64,000 nt of DNA from Bacillus sp. AFS029637 (lineage in GTDB: Bacteria > Bacillota > Bacilli > Bacillales > Bacillaceae_G), in contig NZ_NUPZ01000020.1 of NCBI RefSeq assembly GCF_002584985.1, positions 16,794-80,793 on the forward strand. The letters run 5' to 3'. Below the pieces are notes generated by a model that was not told the DNA's origin, did no database searches, and was given only the letters and a program-made list of their open reading frames with translations. The position numbers were made by a program, and so were the translations under genes. Below are positions 19,505 to 28,053 of this stretch, in pieces (the first letter of the stretch is position 1; each line of letters starts with the position of its first letter).

Positions 19505-19550
19505 AAAGACCTTTTTAACGATGTATTCCATCGCTAAAAAGGTCTTTCTC
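19505..19550. terminator. Bidirectional terminator between acetyltransferase and yutM
   Basis: A 19-bp stem with one mismatch (19505-19523 with 19529-19547) has a 5-nt loop, with purine and pyrimidine runs at either end. A smaller GCCC/GGGC hairpin lies at 19473-19489. Confidence 0.9.
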
Positions 19551-19566
19551 TATTGCTACTAAAATC

Positions 19567-19920
19567 TTAGCACTCTTCCGGCTTACCAGCATTCGATGCT
19601 GTACGGAAAGATGATCCACATCCGCATGATGCGATTGCATTTGGATTATCAATTGTAAATCCGCCGCCAAGCATAGATTGTTTATAATCAATTTTTACTC
19701 CTTTAACAATGGGAGCACTTTCTGTATCAATAACAAATTCAACACCGAAAAACTCAAGAACTGTGTCGTCTTCTTTTGGTTCTACTTCAAATCCTAAGCC
19801 GTAAGAAAGACCGCTACATCCGCCGCCGTGTACAGCAAGGCGCACATACTTTTCTCCATCTTCAGCATCTTTTAACATATCTTTAATTTGAAAAGCTGCT
19901 TGTTCTGTTACTTCAATCAT
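19567..19920 (-). CDS. yutM: A-type Fe-S cluster carrier (IscA/HesB family)
   Basis: The protein receives Fe-S clusters from the SUF scaffold and delivers them to clients. The 117-residue chain has the three conserved cysteines of the family: one in GGGCSGLSYG and two in the C-terminal CGCGSSF. The last 13 residues beyond that motif are an extra tail. ATG 19920 is preferred, with GGAAGGTG upstream; the frame opens earlier at 19959. The gene follows dapF by about 40 bp on the same strand, as in B. subtilis. Confidence 0.92.
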   Translation of the reverse strand: MIEVTEQAAFQIKDMLKDAEDGEKYVRLAVHGGGCSGLSYGLGFEVEPKEDDTVLEFFGVEFVIDTESAPIVKGVKIDYKQSMLGGGFTIDNPNAIASCGCGSSFRTASNAGKPEEC

Positions 19921-19961
19921 GAAATACACCTTCCTTTCTGTTCTCATTCTATTATACATCT

Positions 19962-20828
19962 TTACGCTTCTATCTTGTACTCATACACTCCGTGGCAAAT
20001 TACTTCCGCAGGTCCTTTCATTAACACGTTTCCTTCTTCTGTCCACGCAATCATTAAGTCGCCGCCAGCTAAATGGACTGTAATTTCTTTACCACGTTCC
20101 ATCTTCCCATTCAAAATAGCAGCAACAACCGAAGCACATGCTCCTGTTCCGCAAGCTTGCGTTACACCAGAGCCACGTTCCCAAACGCGGAAATTCATTT
20201 CTTCATCGTTTAAAATCTCGATAAATTCAACGTTCACTCGCTCTGGGAACATTTCATGTGTTTCAAGAACTGGACCAAGTGTTGTAAGAGGTGCTTTCTC
20301 TACATCATCAACAAAAATAACCGCATGTGGATTCCCCATTGAAACAGCTGTAAATGCATAACGATGGTTATTGTATAAGAAGTTTTCACGAATAAATGGT
20401 GTTTCACCTTCACCGAGCATCGGTATCTCTTCGCGTGTTAAACGTGGTGCTCCCATATCGATTTTCGCTAATGTAACTTTCCCTTCTTCTACCGTTACTT
20501 CCGCCGTTACAATGCCAGCTAACGTTTCAATTGTGAAAACTGTTTCCTCTACTAGTTTATGCTCATACGCATATTTCGCTACGCAGCGCAAACCATTACC
20601 ACAGCTCTTGCCTTCTGAACCATCGTTATTAAACATACGCATTTTCACTGGAGCTACATCAGACGGACAAATTAAAATCATCCCGTCTGCTCCAATACCA
20701 GTATTAATATTTGAAACCTTTTCCGCCACAAAAGCTAAATCTTCTTCAGGAATTTGTTCTTCAAACATATTTACATATATATAACTATTGCCAAGACCAT
20801 GCATTTTTGTAAAAGAAAATTGGCTCAT
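19962..20828 (-). CDS. dapF: Diaminopimelate epimerase
   Basis: DapF converts LL- to meso-diaminopimelate for lysine and peptidoglycan synthesis. Both active-site cysteine motifs are present: [11 protein letters not shown] and [11 protein letters not shown]. The substrate-binding GNPHAVIF and the N-terminal MHGLGN(S)Y are also there. The length of 288 residues is normal. It is encoded directly upstream of yutM, with which it is probably cotranscribed. Confidence 0.95.
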   Translation of the reverse strand: MSQFSFTKMHGLGNSYIYVNMFEEQIPEEDLAFVAEKVSNINTGIGADGMILICPSDVAPVKMRMFNNDGSEGKSCGNGLRCVAKYAYEHKLVEETVFTIETLAGIVTAEVTVEEGKVTLAKIDMGAPRLTREEIPMLGEGETPFIRENFLYNNHRYAFTAVSMGNPHAVIFVDDVEKAPLTTLGPVLETHEMFPERVNVEFIEILNDEEMNFRVWERGSGVTQACGTGACASVVAAILNGKMERGKEITVHLAGGDLMIAWTEEGNVLMKGPAEVICHGVYEYKIEA

Positions 20829-20943
20829 TTATATTCACTCCAAAAATAATTTATTATTTTAAGTATAGAATGCATGCTTTTAGAACACAATATGAATGTC
20901 CCCCGTTTCTCATATTTGACAACGTTTGGCGATGAGCCACTCT

Positions 20944-20958
20944 TACACAAATTGTGTA
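20944..20958. promoter_or_regulatory. Palindrome upstream of dapF (candidate operator)
   Basis: TACACAA and TTGTGTA flank a single A, giving a perfect 15-bp dyad 115 bp upstream of the dapF start. It precedes the yuzB terminator. The binding protein is unknown. Confidence 0.35.
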
Positions 20959-20959
20959 G

Positions 20960-20990
20960 GAAAAAAGCCCTTCTAAAAGGGCCTTTTTTT
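20960..20990 (-). terminator. yuzB terminator
   Basis: GCCCTT pairs with AAGGGC at 20966-20983, flanked by an A-run and a T-run on either side, so it may work in both directions. Confidence 0.75.
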
Positions 20991-21073
20991 ATTTATCTAT
21001 AGTCTTAATCTACCCTCCAAAATAACGTTTTATCTAAAATAAAATGAAAAAGGCGCTGCTCATTCGCAACACC

Positions 21074-21313
21074 TTAAAACATTGGATTTTCATCCAAATA
21101 ATCATATACATTATTTACAAGTTCTTCTACTGTCGCACCTTGTACAACTTCACCATTCACAAGTGCAAATGGTCCTTCAAAACAAATACCACAATAACCT
21201 AAACAACCATATTCCATTACATCTAAATTAGGATCTTTTTCTAATTTCTCTAAAGCTGCTTGTGAACCACTTGCCAGGTTACCTACACAAAATTCAATTA
21301 ATGGTTTAATCAA
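21074..21313 (-). CDS. yuzB: YuzB-like DUF1450 protein
   Basis: This small cytoplasmic protein of 79 residues belongs to the UPF0349/DUF1450 family. It has conserved cysteines in EFCVGN and [11 protein letters not shown], a spacing that suggests an iron- or zinc-binding or thioredoxin-like ferredoxin fold. The start is TTG 21313: GGGGGGAG lies just upstream and the resulting N-terminus (IKPLIEFCV) matches the family. The frame's ATG at 21355 would add 14 unlikely residues. The function is not known to me. Confidence 0.85.
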
Positions 21314-21681
21314 AATTCTCCCCCCTGTACTACAAAACAAATTACCTTCTGACATCTATAAGAAGAAAACTAAGCTGTTTCTCGTTGTTTTCGTTACACT
21401 TACTAAACTATTCAATTCCTTCACTGATTTACTTCAAAGTAAATATTCTTCTCTATATCAATATATTCACGGCAACGCTTTGCGGCCCCCGCAATGAAAT
21501 AGTAACTAGAAAAGGAAAACAGTTTACTTTACTTTTCTTCTTATTGTACAACAGAGTATTCATTCATGCATTGTTATTTGTTCACAAATTCGATATAATT
21601 TGATTGAGTAAAGTCGAAATATTTTATTAATATAAAATTTTAGGATTAGGGGATATTTCAACAGAAAAGGGGTAATCCATC
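21314..21681. other. Divergent intergenic region yuzB-yutJ
   Basis: The region is AT-rich and should hold two divergent promoters. An open frame at 21385-21603 has no ribosome site and an unnatural composition. No repeat or leader structure was recognised. Confidence 0.5.
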
Positions 21682-22752
21682 ATGAAACACCTCGTAATAC
21701 TAGGTGGCGGCTACGGTGGAATGAGAATTCTACAACGGCTACTTCCAAGCAACCAACTTCCAGATGATGTACAAGTGACATTAATCGACAAAGTACCATA
21801 CCATTGTTTCAAAACTGAATATTATGCATTAGTAGCGGGTACAATTTCAGAAACGCATATTCGCATACCGTTTCCTGAGCACCCACGCCTTAATATTCAA
21901 TACGGCACAATAACAAATATTGATCTCGAAGAAAAAGCTGTTCATCTTGATGGTGGCGAAGCAATCCAATATGATGATTTAATTATTGGACTTGGCTGTG
22001 AAGATAAATATCATAACGTTCCTGGGGCGAAGGAATATACACACAGTCTACAATCAATTGAACAAACACGTAAGACATATGAACAACTAAATAGCCTAGA
22101 ACCTAACGCAACAGTAGCTGTCGTCGGTGCTGGCTTAAGTGGCGTTGAAGTAGCAAGTGAACTTCGTGAAAGCCGTTCGGATTTAAAAATCTATTTATTT
22201 GACCGAAAAGATAGAATTTTATTCCCGTATCCAGAGAAATTAAGTAGATACGTAGAAGAATGGTTTGTAAAGCATAAAGTTAACATTATTCGAAACTCTA
22301 ACATTACAAAAGTAGAACCAAATATTGTATACAACCACGATGAGCCACTTGAATGTGATGCAATCGTCTGGACAGCTGGTATTCAAGCAAATGAAATTGT
22401 TCGAAACCTTCCAGTTGAACAAGATGGTAGCGGACGGGTTGTTTTAACAAAATATCACAATATTCCAAATAACGAGCACGTTTACGTTGTAGGAGATTGT
22501 GCAGCACTTCCACATGCACCATCTGCTCAGCTTGCTGAAGGTCAAGGAGAGCAAATTGTCCAAATATTATTAAAACGTTGGAATAATGAGCCACTTCCTG
22601 ATGAACTACCTGTTATAAAATTAAAAGGTGTTCTCGGTTCTCTCGGCAAAAAACACGGATTTGGTTTACTAGCAAACCAACCATTAATGGGGCGTGTACC
22701 GAGATTATTAAAATCCGGTCTTCTTTGGATGTACAAACATCATAAAGGTTAA
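21682..22752 (+). CDS. yutJ: YutJ, NDH-2-like FAD oxidoreductase
   Basis: The 356-residue protein is related to NDH-2. FAD-binding LVILGGGYGGMR starts at about residue 3, NAD(P)-binding VAVVGAGLSGVEVASEL lies near 142-158, and HVYVVGDCAALP is the second FAD motif. It is shorter than Ndh in this window and lacks the same C-terminal membrane helix, but keeps a basic and hydrophobic C-terminus (GLLWMYKHHKG). It probably passes electrons from NAD(P)H to a quinone or other acceptor. The AAAGGGG site is seven or eight bases upstream of ATG. Confidence 0.88.
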   Translation: MKHLVILGGGYGGMRILQRLLPSNQLPDDVQVTLIDKVPYHCFKTEYYALVAGTISETHIRIPFPEHPRLNIQYGTITNIDLEEKAVHLDGGEAIQYDDLIIGLGCEDKYHNVPGAKEYTHSLQSIEQTRKTYEQLNSLEPNATVAVVGAGLSGVEVASELRESRSDLKIYLFDRKDRILFPYPEKLSRYVEEWFVKHKVNIIRNSNITKVEPNIVYNHDEPLECDAIVWTAGIQANEIVRNLPVEQDGSGRVVLTKYHNIPNNEHVYVVGDCAALPHAPSAQLAEGQGEQIVQILLKRWNNEPLPDELPVIKLKGVLGSLGKKHGFGLLANQPLMGRVPRLLKSGLLWMYKHHKG

Positions 22753-22754
22753 TA

Positions 22755-22790
22755 TTTTAAAGGCTGTCTACTACGTAGGCAGCCTCTTTG
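22755..22790 (+). terminator. yutJ terminator
   Basis: AGGCTG-CTAC pairs with GTAG-CAGCCT, with one internal mismatch, followed by CTCTTTG. The T-run is weak. Confidence 0.75.
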
Positions 22791-22916
22791 CATCCATGAA
22801 AAATAATTATCAGACATATTTTTCTCAACATGAATCATGTTTTATTTTTCATTTTTATATTAAAAACTACGAATGAAAAGTGTATGCTATTTATAAGTTG
22901 TTTTATTATTTCCGTT

Positions 22917-22946
22917 AAGACCGAATTCATTCGGTCTTATTTTTTT
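22917..22946 (+). terminator. Strong terminator before the Spo0E-like gene
   Basis: AAGACCGAA (22917-22925) pairs perfectly with TTCGGTCTT (22930-22938), followed by ATTTTTTTAT. No gene ends directly before it, so it may be a second yutJ terminator or an attenuator for the small gene that follows. Confidence 0.8.
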
Positions 22947-22986
22947 ATGTAATACATACTTTTTTAGGAGGCATTACAATTCACTT

Positions 22987-23160
22987 ATGAATGTAACGAA
23001 ACTCAACGATCGAATAGAAATGAAGAAGAAAGAATTGGTCTATCTTGTTGAAATGTACGGATTCACTCATGATAAAGTAATTTCTTTCAGCCAAGAATTG
23101 GATCGCTTACTTAACTTGTTACTAGAGATTAAAACGAAAAAGAAACGTTGCTCTTTATAA
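22987..23160 (+). CDS. Spo0E-like sporulation regulator (aspartyl-phosphate phosphatase)
   Basis: This 57-residue protein has the family hallmark SQELDRLLNLLLE (about residues 36-48), in which SQELD contacts the response regulator. Members remove phosphate from Spo0A~P and so delay sporulation. The two-helix hairpin expected of the fold is visible, with a basic tail KTKKKRCSL. The ribosome site AGGAGG (22966-22971) is about 15 bases from ATG 22987, longer than usual, so translation may be weak. Its target is inferred from the family. Confidence 0.85.
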   Translation: MNVTKLNDRIEMKKKELVYLVEMYGFTHDKVISFSQELDRLLNLLLEIKTKKKRCSL

Positions 23161-23224
23161 CCTTATTTTTCTATTTCTCTCTCTTTTTTGATACGATATA
23201 ACTAGAATCAGAAAGGAGCAATTT

Positions 23225-23884
23225 ATGTTTATATTAAAAGACATTACATATAGAGATATACTAAGTATTCCTTATTTACAGATTCAAAAAGAAAAAATCA
23301 CATGTATTATCGGGGAAAGCGGGAGCGGAAAAAGTACATTACTCCGCATGCTAAATGATTTGCAATCTCCAACATCCGGTACAATTGAATATAACGGAAA
23401 ATTAATTTCTGATTATCCCCCTATTCAATTACGACGGGACGTAGTCATGCTTGGGCAAACTCCACCTATTTTTGATGGCACGATTAAAGATAATCTATTA
23501 ATGGGACTCCGTCTTTCTGAAAAACCCTTTCCAAATGATGATGCCCTGCGAAGCGCATTAACGACTGTTAGCTTAGAAAAAAAATTAGAAGACAACGCTA
23601 ATTCATTATCAGGCGGGGAAAAACAACGACTTGCTTTTGCACGTATTGTACTTATGGATCCACCTGTCTATTTATTAGACGAACCAACCTCTGCGCTAGA
23701 TAGTGATACAGAACGCCGCGTTATGAAACAATTTTCTACGCTGGCAAGAGAAAAGAAAAAAACAGTTATCTTCATCACACACTCACAACAACTTCCAGAA
23801 GAAATTGCAGACGATATTATTGAAATTAGTAAAACAAACGGTGCAATTAGAAAGGGAGTGCTCTCCGTTGAAGGGCGTTATTGA
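23225..23884 (+). CDS. ABC transporter ATP-binding protein (YjkB/FetA-like)
   Basis: The 219-residue cytoplasmic ATPase has Walker A GESGSGKST (about residues 32-40), the Q-loop LGQTPP, the signature LSGGEKQRL (about 129-137), Walker B VYLLDEPTS and the switch His in ITHS. It pairs with the overlapping UPF0014 permease. In E. coli the similar FetAB pair exports iron, and in B. subtilis the pair is YjkB/YjkA. An iron or metal role here is inferred from that family only. Confidence 0.9.
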   Translation: MFILKDITYRDILSIPYLQIQKEKITCIIGESGSGKSTLLRMLNDLQSPTSGTIEYNGKLISDYPPIQLRRDVVMLGQTPPIFDGTIKDNLLMGLRLSEKPFPNDDALRSALTTVSLEKKLEDNANSLSGGEKQRLAFARIVLMDPPVYLLDEPTSALDSDTERRVMKQFSTLAREKKKTVIFITHSQQLPEEIADDIIEISKTNGAIRKGVLSVEGRY

Positions 23885-24665
23885 ACTCCAAATTTGGCAA
23901 CTTGCCGCTGCATATATTTTCATTCTTATTTTAATCGGGCTTGTAAAATTAAAGGGAATACCTCGCGAAAAACAAATCGCGCTCGCAACATTCCGTATGA
24001 CGATTCAGCTCGTACTTGTTGCCTATGTTCTTACATACGTATTTGAAAATAGTAATCCATTTTATACAATTGCTCTTATTACTTCTATTACTACCTTTGC
24101 AATTTTTAATATTTATAAACGAGTCAACATCCCAATGTCGAAAGAATTAAAACGAGTAGCCGCCCTTTCCATGGTCGCCGGATCAATTGGGCCACTTCTA
24201 CTATTTATCTTTGTTATTATCGGGCACGACCCTTGGTATGCGCCGCAATATATCGTTCCGATTACCGGAATGTTAGTTGGAAACGCGATGACAGGTGTTT
24301 CTCTCGGTGCAAATACGTTCTTAAACAGTATGAAATCGCAAAGAGGGCAAATTGAAGGAGCACTTATGCTCGGCGCAACACCGAAAGAAGCAGCTGCTCC
24401 GCTCATTCGGGACGCCTTTGACTCTGCCATTTTACCAACAATCAACTCTATGGTCGGAATGGGAATTATAAGCCTACCAGGCATGATGACTGGTCAAATA
24501 TTATCCGGTGTATCACCGTTCACAGCCATCCAATATCAAATCGCCATCATACTCGGCATTTCAGGAAGTACCGCTTTCGCTGTCATTATCTTCTTGCAGC
24601 TCGGATATAAAACGTTCTTTAATAAACGGTGTCAGTTGAAAGAAGTAGATTATGGTGCGAAGTGA
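23868..24665 (+). CDS. ABC transporter permease, UPF0014 (YjkA/FetB-like)
   Basis: The 265-residue membrane protein has about seven hydrophobic segments and the UPF0014 features TFRMTIQLVLVAYVL (about residues 36-50), GMLVGNAMTGVSLGANTF (about 134-151) and EGALMLGATPKEAA (about 162-175). The start is TTG 23868, with AAAGGGAG eight bases before. This gives a 17-bp overlap with the ATPase gene and implies translational coupling. Partner and family suggest metal export. Confidence 0.9.
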   Translation: MKGVIELQIWQLAAAYIFILILIGLVKLKGIPREKQIALATFRMTIQLVLVAYVLTYVFENSNPFYTIALITSITTFAIFNIYKRVNIPMSKELKRVAALSMVAGSIGPLLLFIFVIIGHDPWYAPQYIVPITGMLVGNAMTGVSLGANTFLNSMKSQRGQIEGALMLGATPKEAAAPLIRDAFDSAILPTINSMVGMGIISLPGMMTGQILSGVSPFTAIQYQIAIILGISGSTAFAVIIFLQLGYKTFFNKRCQLKEVDYGAK

Positions 24666-24712
24666 ATCGTACCTCTCGCTCAGCAAATGATGCACAGTTC
24701 TCGGCGAATGAA

Positions 24713-24889
24713 ATTATATCGACGATTTTTCGAATATATCGTCGTAACTCACATTATATCGGCGATTTTTCAAATATATTGATCGTAACTCACATTATAT
24801 CGGCGATTTTTCAAATATATCGATCGTAACTCACATTATATCGGCGATTCGACAAGGAATATCGACTTACCGACAAAAAATGACAATAA
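24713..24889 (+). repeat. Family C tandem repeat (41-bp units) with distal tail
   Basis: About three and a half copies of a unit beginning ATTATATCGGCGATTTTTC recur at 24713, 24753, 24794 and 24835 (periods 40, 41 and 41). A distal part (24848-24889) holds CGACAAGGAATATCGAC and then a 31-bp segment also found at 6962. A diverged minus-strand copy lies at 46622-46735. It occupies the 3' side of the phnA-like gene and is non-coding. Confidence 0.85.
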
Positions 24890-24917
24890 AAAAGAGGAGG
24901 CTACTCGCCTCCTCTTT
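24888..24917 (-). terminator. Terminator of the PhnA-like gene
   Basis: AAAGAGGAGG (24891-24900) pairs with CCTCCTCTTT (24909-24918) around a short loop and has tracts on both sides. Confidence 0.88.
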
Positions 24918-24921
24918 TTAC

Positions 24922-25263
24922 TTACGCCTTCTTAACGAACTGTGATTTTAACTTCATAGCTCCGAAACCGTCGATTTTACAATCAATATCGTGATCGCCA
25001 TCAACTAGACGAATGCTCTTTACTTTCGTACCGATCTTCACAACTGAAGACGTTCCTTTTACTTTTAAATCTTTAATGACAGTAACAGCATCACCATCTT
25101 GAAGAACGTTTCCGTTCGCATCTTTTACAACTTTTGCACCATCATTATTTTCAGCTTCTGCTTCTTGGCCCCACTCATGAGCACATTCTGGACATACGAA
25201 AAGAACGCCATCCTCATACGTATATTCTGAATTACATTTTGGACAATTTGGTAAAGTAGCCAT
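24922..25263 (-). CDS. PhnA/YjdM-like zinc-ribbon protein
   Basis: The 113-residue cytoplasmic protein matches the length of E. coli YjdM (PhnA). The N-terminal zinc ribbon has CPKC (about residues 7-10) and CPEC (about 25-28), followed by the SH3-like domain with [25 protein letters not shown]. Despite the old name, a role in phosphonate use is not established. ATG 25263 is the family-like start ([10 protein letters not shown]), with GGAGG ten bases before. Confidence 0.9.
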   Translation of the reverse strand: MATLPNCPKCNSEYTYEDGVLFVCPECAHEWGQEAEAENNDGAKVVKDANGNVLQDGDAVTVIKDLKVKGTSSVVKIGTKVKSIRLVDGDHDIDCKIDGFGAMKLKSQFVKKA

Positions 25264-25498
25264 AAATTTATTTCCTCCGTTCATTATTTATACGTAAAAA
25301 TCAAAATTGATGTTTACATCTCGATAAATAAAATTTGTATAGCATTTCTTTATAGTGCCACAGTCTCACGTTATTGACAAGCCTACCTCAAATTCTCATT
25401 TTTTATTGTATTTTACAAAATTTCAATTCATATGGTGTTTCCAGTAAAAAAGAAGAACCTTCACAAGATTCTTCTTTTCCAACTAATCGAGTTTCTCT

Positions 25499-26284
25499 CT
25501 AGAAAAACCACATATTTTCTTCAACATAAATTTGATACTCTTCTGCTTCTTCTTCACTTAACTTTTTATTATTTAAATAAATTTCTTGCCATTCAAAGTA
25601 ATCATCATTTAAATATACAGCGAATTTAATTTTCACATTCTTTTTTTCTTCATAATCATAACCAGTAAATTCTACTACGTCATAATCTTGTTCTTTCTTT
25701 ACATACTTCCAATTTGGTTTGTCTGCGATAGACTCTAAAGCTTCTCCTTCAAGACTTAAGCGAACAACGTTTTTAATATTAGGTTCCGTTGGTACATAAG
25801 ATAAACCGAAACTAGCACCTGCAAACAATACAAATACTATCACTTGTAAACCAATCATAAGCCCGATATGAGCGCCACCTTTTGATTGTAAATAATACTC
25901 TTTCTTATACTCAGGCACATCTTCTACTTTATGTAAAATGCGTGTAACATGCTTATAATATAAACGGTTTCCTTGCCATCCGGTAAAGACCATCGTTCCA
26001 GCGTATATTATAAAATCTATCCACATTGGTATATCAATAAAAGTAGCTATAATTAAAGTAGGTATCGCCAGTAATGTAAGTATAATAAATAACTTATACA
26101 TTTTACGATACGCTAACCAAAAGTGTGGAAATATAAAGGCTACCCAATTCCACGTATTTCCTTGCGCTGGATTTTTTACTTTGCCCCACTTAAAGTCATA
26201 ATAAGCTGTATTCTTTTGAACAACTTTATGTAATTCTTGCGGAGAAATTGCTCCCTGTAAAACCGTGTCCTTCACGTACATCAT
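25499..26284 (-). CDS. DUF2628 membrane protein
   Basis: The 258-261-residue protein begins with a region that has an FKWGKVKNPAQGNTWNWVAFIFPHFWLAYRKMY-like stretch (residues about 31-63; only key positions W, N, P and FPHFW matter), which is typical of DUF2628. Three or four membrane segments follow (about 65-85, 90-105 and 145-165), then a soluble C-terminal part with an amphipathic, acidic end. The start is uncertain: ATG 26284, ATG 26281 or GTG 26275, the last having the best-spaced AAGGA. The function is unknown. Confidence 0.78.
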   Translation of the reverse strand: MMYVKDTVLQGAISPQELHKVVQKNTAYYDFKWGKVKNPAQGNTWNWVAFIFPHFWLAYRKMYKLFIILTLLAIPTLIIATFIDIPMWIDFIIYAGTMVFTGWQGNRLYYKHVTRILHKVEDVPEYKKEYYLQSKGGAHIGLMIGLQVIVFVLFAGASFGLSYVPTEPNIKNVVRLSLEGEALESIADKPNWKYVKKEQDYDVVEFTGYDYEEKKNVKIKFAVYLNDDYFEWQEIYLNNKKLSEEEAEEYQIYVEENMWFF

Positions 26285-26488
26285 CCTTCTCTTATTTCTA
26301 TATAACTTTATTGTATATGTACAAAACGAAGGAATCTAACAAAAAAGACATATATTTCACAAAAGTGAACGGAAATCGAATATATTCCGACAATTACCCG
26401 TTTCTTATTCCATTTTACTTTTAAATATATTAAAATACTTATGAATGATACATTTAATACACTAAGTTAAACATTTTGTAATAAAGAA

Positions 26489-26504
26489 TGTTTCACATGA
26501 AACT
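26489..26504. promoter_or_regulatory. parS-like site (candidate ParB/Spo0J binding site)
   Basis: TGTTTCACATGAAACT matches the bacillar parS consensus TGTTNCACGTGAAACA at 14 of 16 positions; the mismatches are the central G to A and the last base. It lies in a 400-bp non-coding gap, as a real site might. Confidence 0.4.
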
Positions 26505-26544
26505 ATCTATATTTCGTATTACCTTTTCTATCTGCTACAAAATA

Positions 26545-26576
26545 AAAAGACGCCCTTTTCAAAAGGCGTCTTTTTA
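26545..26576 (-). terminator. Terminator downstream of the nucleotidyltransferase gene
   Basis: AAAAAGACGCC pairs with GGCGTCTTTTT around CTTTTCAAAA (26546-26575). It can work in both directions. Confidence 0.85.
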
Positions 26577-26691
26577 TAGTTGAAAATTTACTAGTAAATA
26601 AAACAAATTGTTTAATAAATGAATGCCCCATGGAACGAGTAATTTATTTGTTTTCTAACAATACCCCATATCATATTATCCTTGTTCTTCC

Positions 26692-27486
26692 CTACCATTT
26701 CTCTCTACACTCTTCAATCAAACTTAGCAAATACCTCTTCGTCATATCCGCTCTTCTCCAAACAGAGAGTTTCTTCTTTTCCATTGGACTTCGCCTCATT
26801 CGCTCTACTTCTTTTAATAAAGGCTCCCATTCTTTCGCTGAACGCTCTAACAAGTATTGTAATCCTCTATCTTTTGAAACGATTGTTTTATGGTCTAGTG
26901 TATATAAAATACGCCCCATCGTAACGACAGCCGATTCTACCCATTCTTCTATGAAAAATAAATAGGGGCGCTTCGCTTTTTCACTCCAGTAATGCTCGAC
27001 GTTATATTTCATTGTTTGTACTACATCGTCCCATTTTATTTGAAATGGAAGGTCCCCTGCCTCTTTCCCCATCACTGTAATGCCTTCGTTCTTTAATGTC
27101 CACCACGTGACTGCATTAATGTCCCAATAACCAATAGCCGCTTTTCCCTCTGCGCAATATACGTACTCGTTCATTGCATCATTGTATTTCCCTAAATCAG
27201 CGAGCGGAATATACATGCCATCCATTCGTTTCCCTAACGTACTACTACTAAGTTTCTTATGTAGTTCTACAAGTTGTTGTTTTTCAGCTTCATTCACAGA
27301 ATCACTTATTACCGTAACAAAATCTACATCGCTCGTTTCTATATGAAATGCTCCTAGCGCAATAGATCCGTAAACGTATACCCCAACTATTTTTTCATCT
27401 AAAAAAATCTCTTTTAATTCTGCTATGTACTGCCCCATTAACTTTTTTACTTCTTCTGGTAGAGCATGTTTTACTCCATTCTCCAC
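26692..27486 (-). CDS. Nucleotidyltransferase with DUF4111 (aminoglycoside adenylyltransferase-like)
   Basis: The 264-residue protein has the polymerase-beta-type signature YGSIALGAFHIETSDVDF (about residues 32-49): GS followed by DVD catalytic aspartates. A C-terminal helical half resembles ANT(3'')/ANT(9) aminoglycoside adenylyltransferases. It could adenylylate a small molecule; resistance is possible but unproven. GTG 27486 is chosen because GGAGGG lies six bases upstream; the open frame extends back to 27570 without support. It is encoded downstream of yuzD. Confidence 0.82.
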   Translation of the reverse strand: MENGVKHALPEEVKKLMGQYIAELKEIFLDEKIVGVYVYGSIALGAFHIETSDVDFVTVISDSVNEAEKQQLVELHKKLSSSTLGKRMDGMYIPLADLGKYNDAMNEYVYCAEGKAAIGYWDINAVTWWTLKNEGITVMGKEAGDLPFQIKWDDVVQTMKYNVEHYWSEKAKRPYLFFIEEWVESAVVTMGRILYTLDHKTIVSKDRGLQYLLERSAKEWEPLLKEVERMRRSPMEKKKLSVWRRADMTKRYLLSLIEECREKW

Positions 27487-27499
27487 ATCTATCCCTCCA

Positions 27500-27532
27500 T
27501 TAAAAAAAGCCTTTGCTAATTTGCAAAGACTT
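27500..27532 (-). terminator. yuzD terminator
   Basis: On the minus strand GTCTTTGC pairs with GCAAAGGC around a 6-nt loop, then seven T follow. Confidence 0.82.
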
Positions 27533-27538
27533 CTTGTT

Positions 27539-27847
27539 TTATAAATATTTCTCGATTTCTTCGTAAACATCCTTCAAACGAGGATTTCCTTCTCCAACAA
27601 TTTCTCCATTTACAAGAACGACTGGATAGAATAAATCTTCCTCCACTACGCGCTCTGCGAATGCTTTTTTATCTTCATCTTCTTGTTCTTCTTGAAAATC
27701 AATATACTCGAAATTAAATTTATTTTCTTGTCCTTCATATTTACGACCAATCGCCGCTTGTAACCATTCAAACGTTTCTGTTGAAGATGGCATTCCAACG
27801 CAGCTCGCACAAATTACTTTCGTCCCATACACTTGCACATTAACCAT
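27539..27847 (-). CDS. yuzD: YuzD-like DUF1462 protein
   Basis: The 102-residue protein has a thioredoxin-like look with an N-terminal CASC motif (about residues 14-17, KVICASCVGMPSS). It continues into FYPVVLVNGEIVGEGNPRL near the C-terminus, which resembles the cis-Pro region of the fold. The function is unknown. It is next to the Fe-S protein gene yutI but on the opposite strand, as in B. subtilis. ATG 27847 follows GGGGGAG; the longer frame from 27910 is not supported. Confidence 0.85.
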   Translation of the reverse strand: MVNVQVYGTKVICASCVGMPSSTETFEWLQAAIGRKYEGQENKFNFEYIDFQEEQEDEDKKAFAERVVEEDLFYPVVLVNGEIVGEGNPRLKDVYEEIEKYL

Positions 27848-28053
27848 TTCTTCTCCCCCACTTCTTGTTCTAACAGTATATTCAGATGTCTTATTACATA
27901 AGCACATCATTTTACAAACTTATTCCATACCCCTATACTGAAAAAACACGTTATAAACATGATAAAATATTTCGGCAATAAAACAAGAACAGAAAAAATA
28001 GATTTTCCCCTCTATCTTGATTATAATAAAACTGATGAAAGGAGTCGATAAAA

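Noticed and set aside
21385-21603. 72-codon frame in the yuzB-yutJ gap
   Set aside because: No ribosome site and an implausible mix of residues; more likely promoter DNA.
24713-24849. Direct repeats of about 41 bp that could look like a CRISPR array
   Set aside because: Units are contiguous with no unique spacers, and no cas genes are present.
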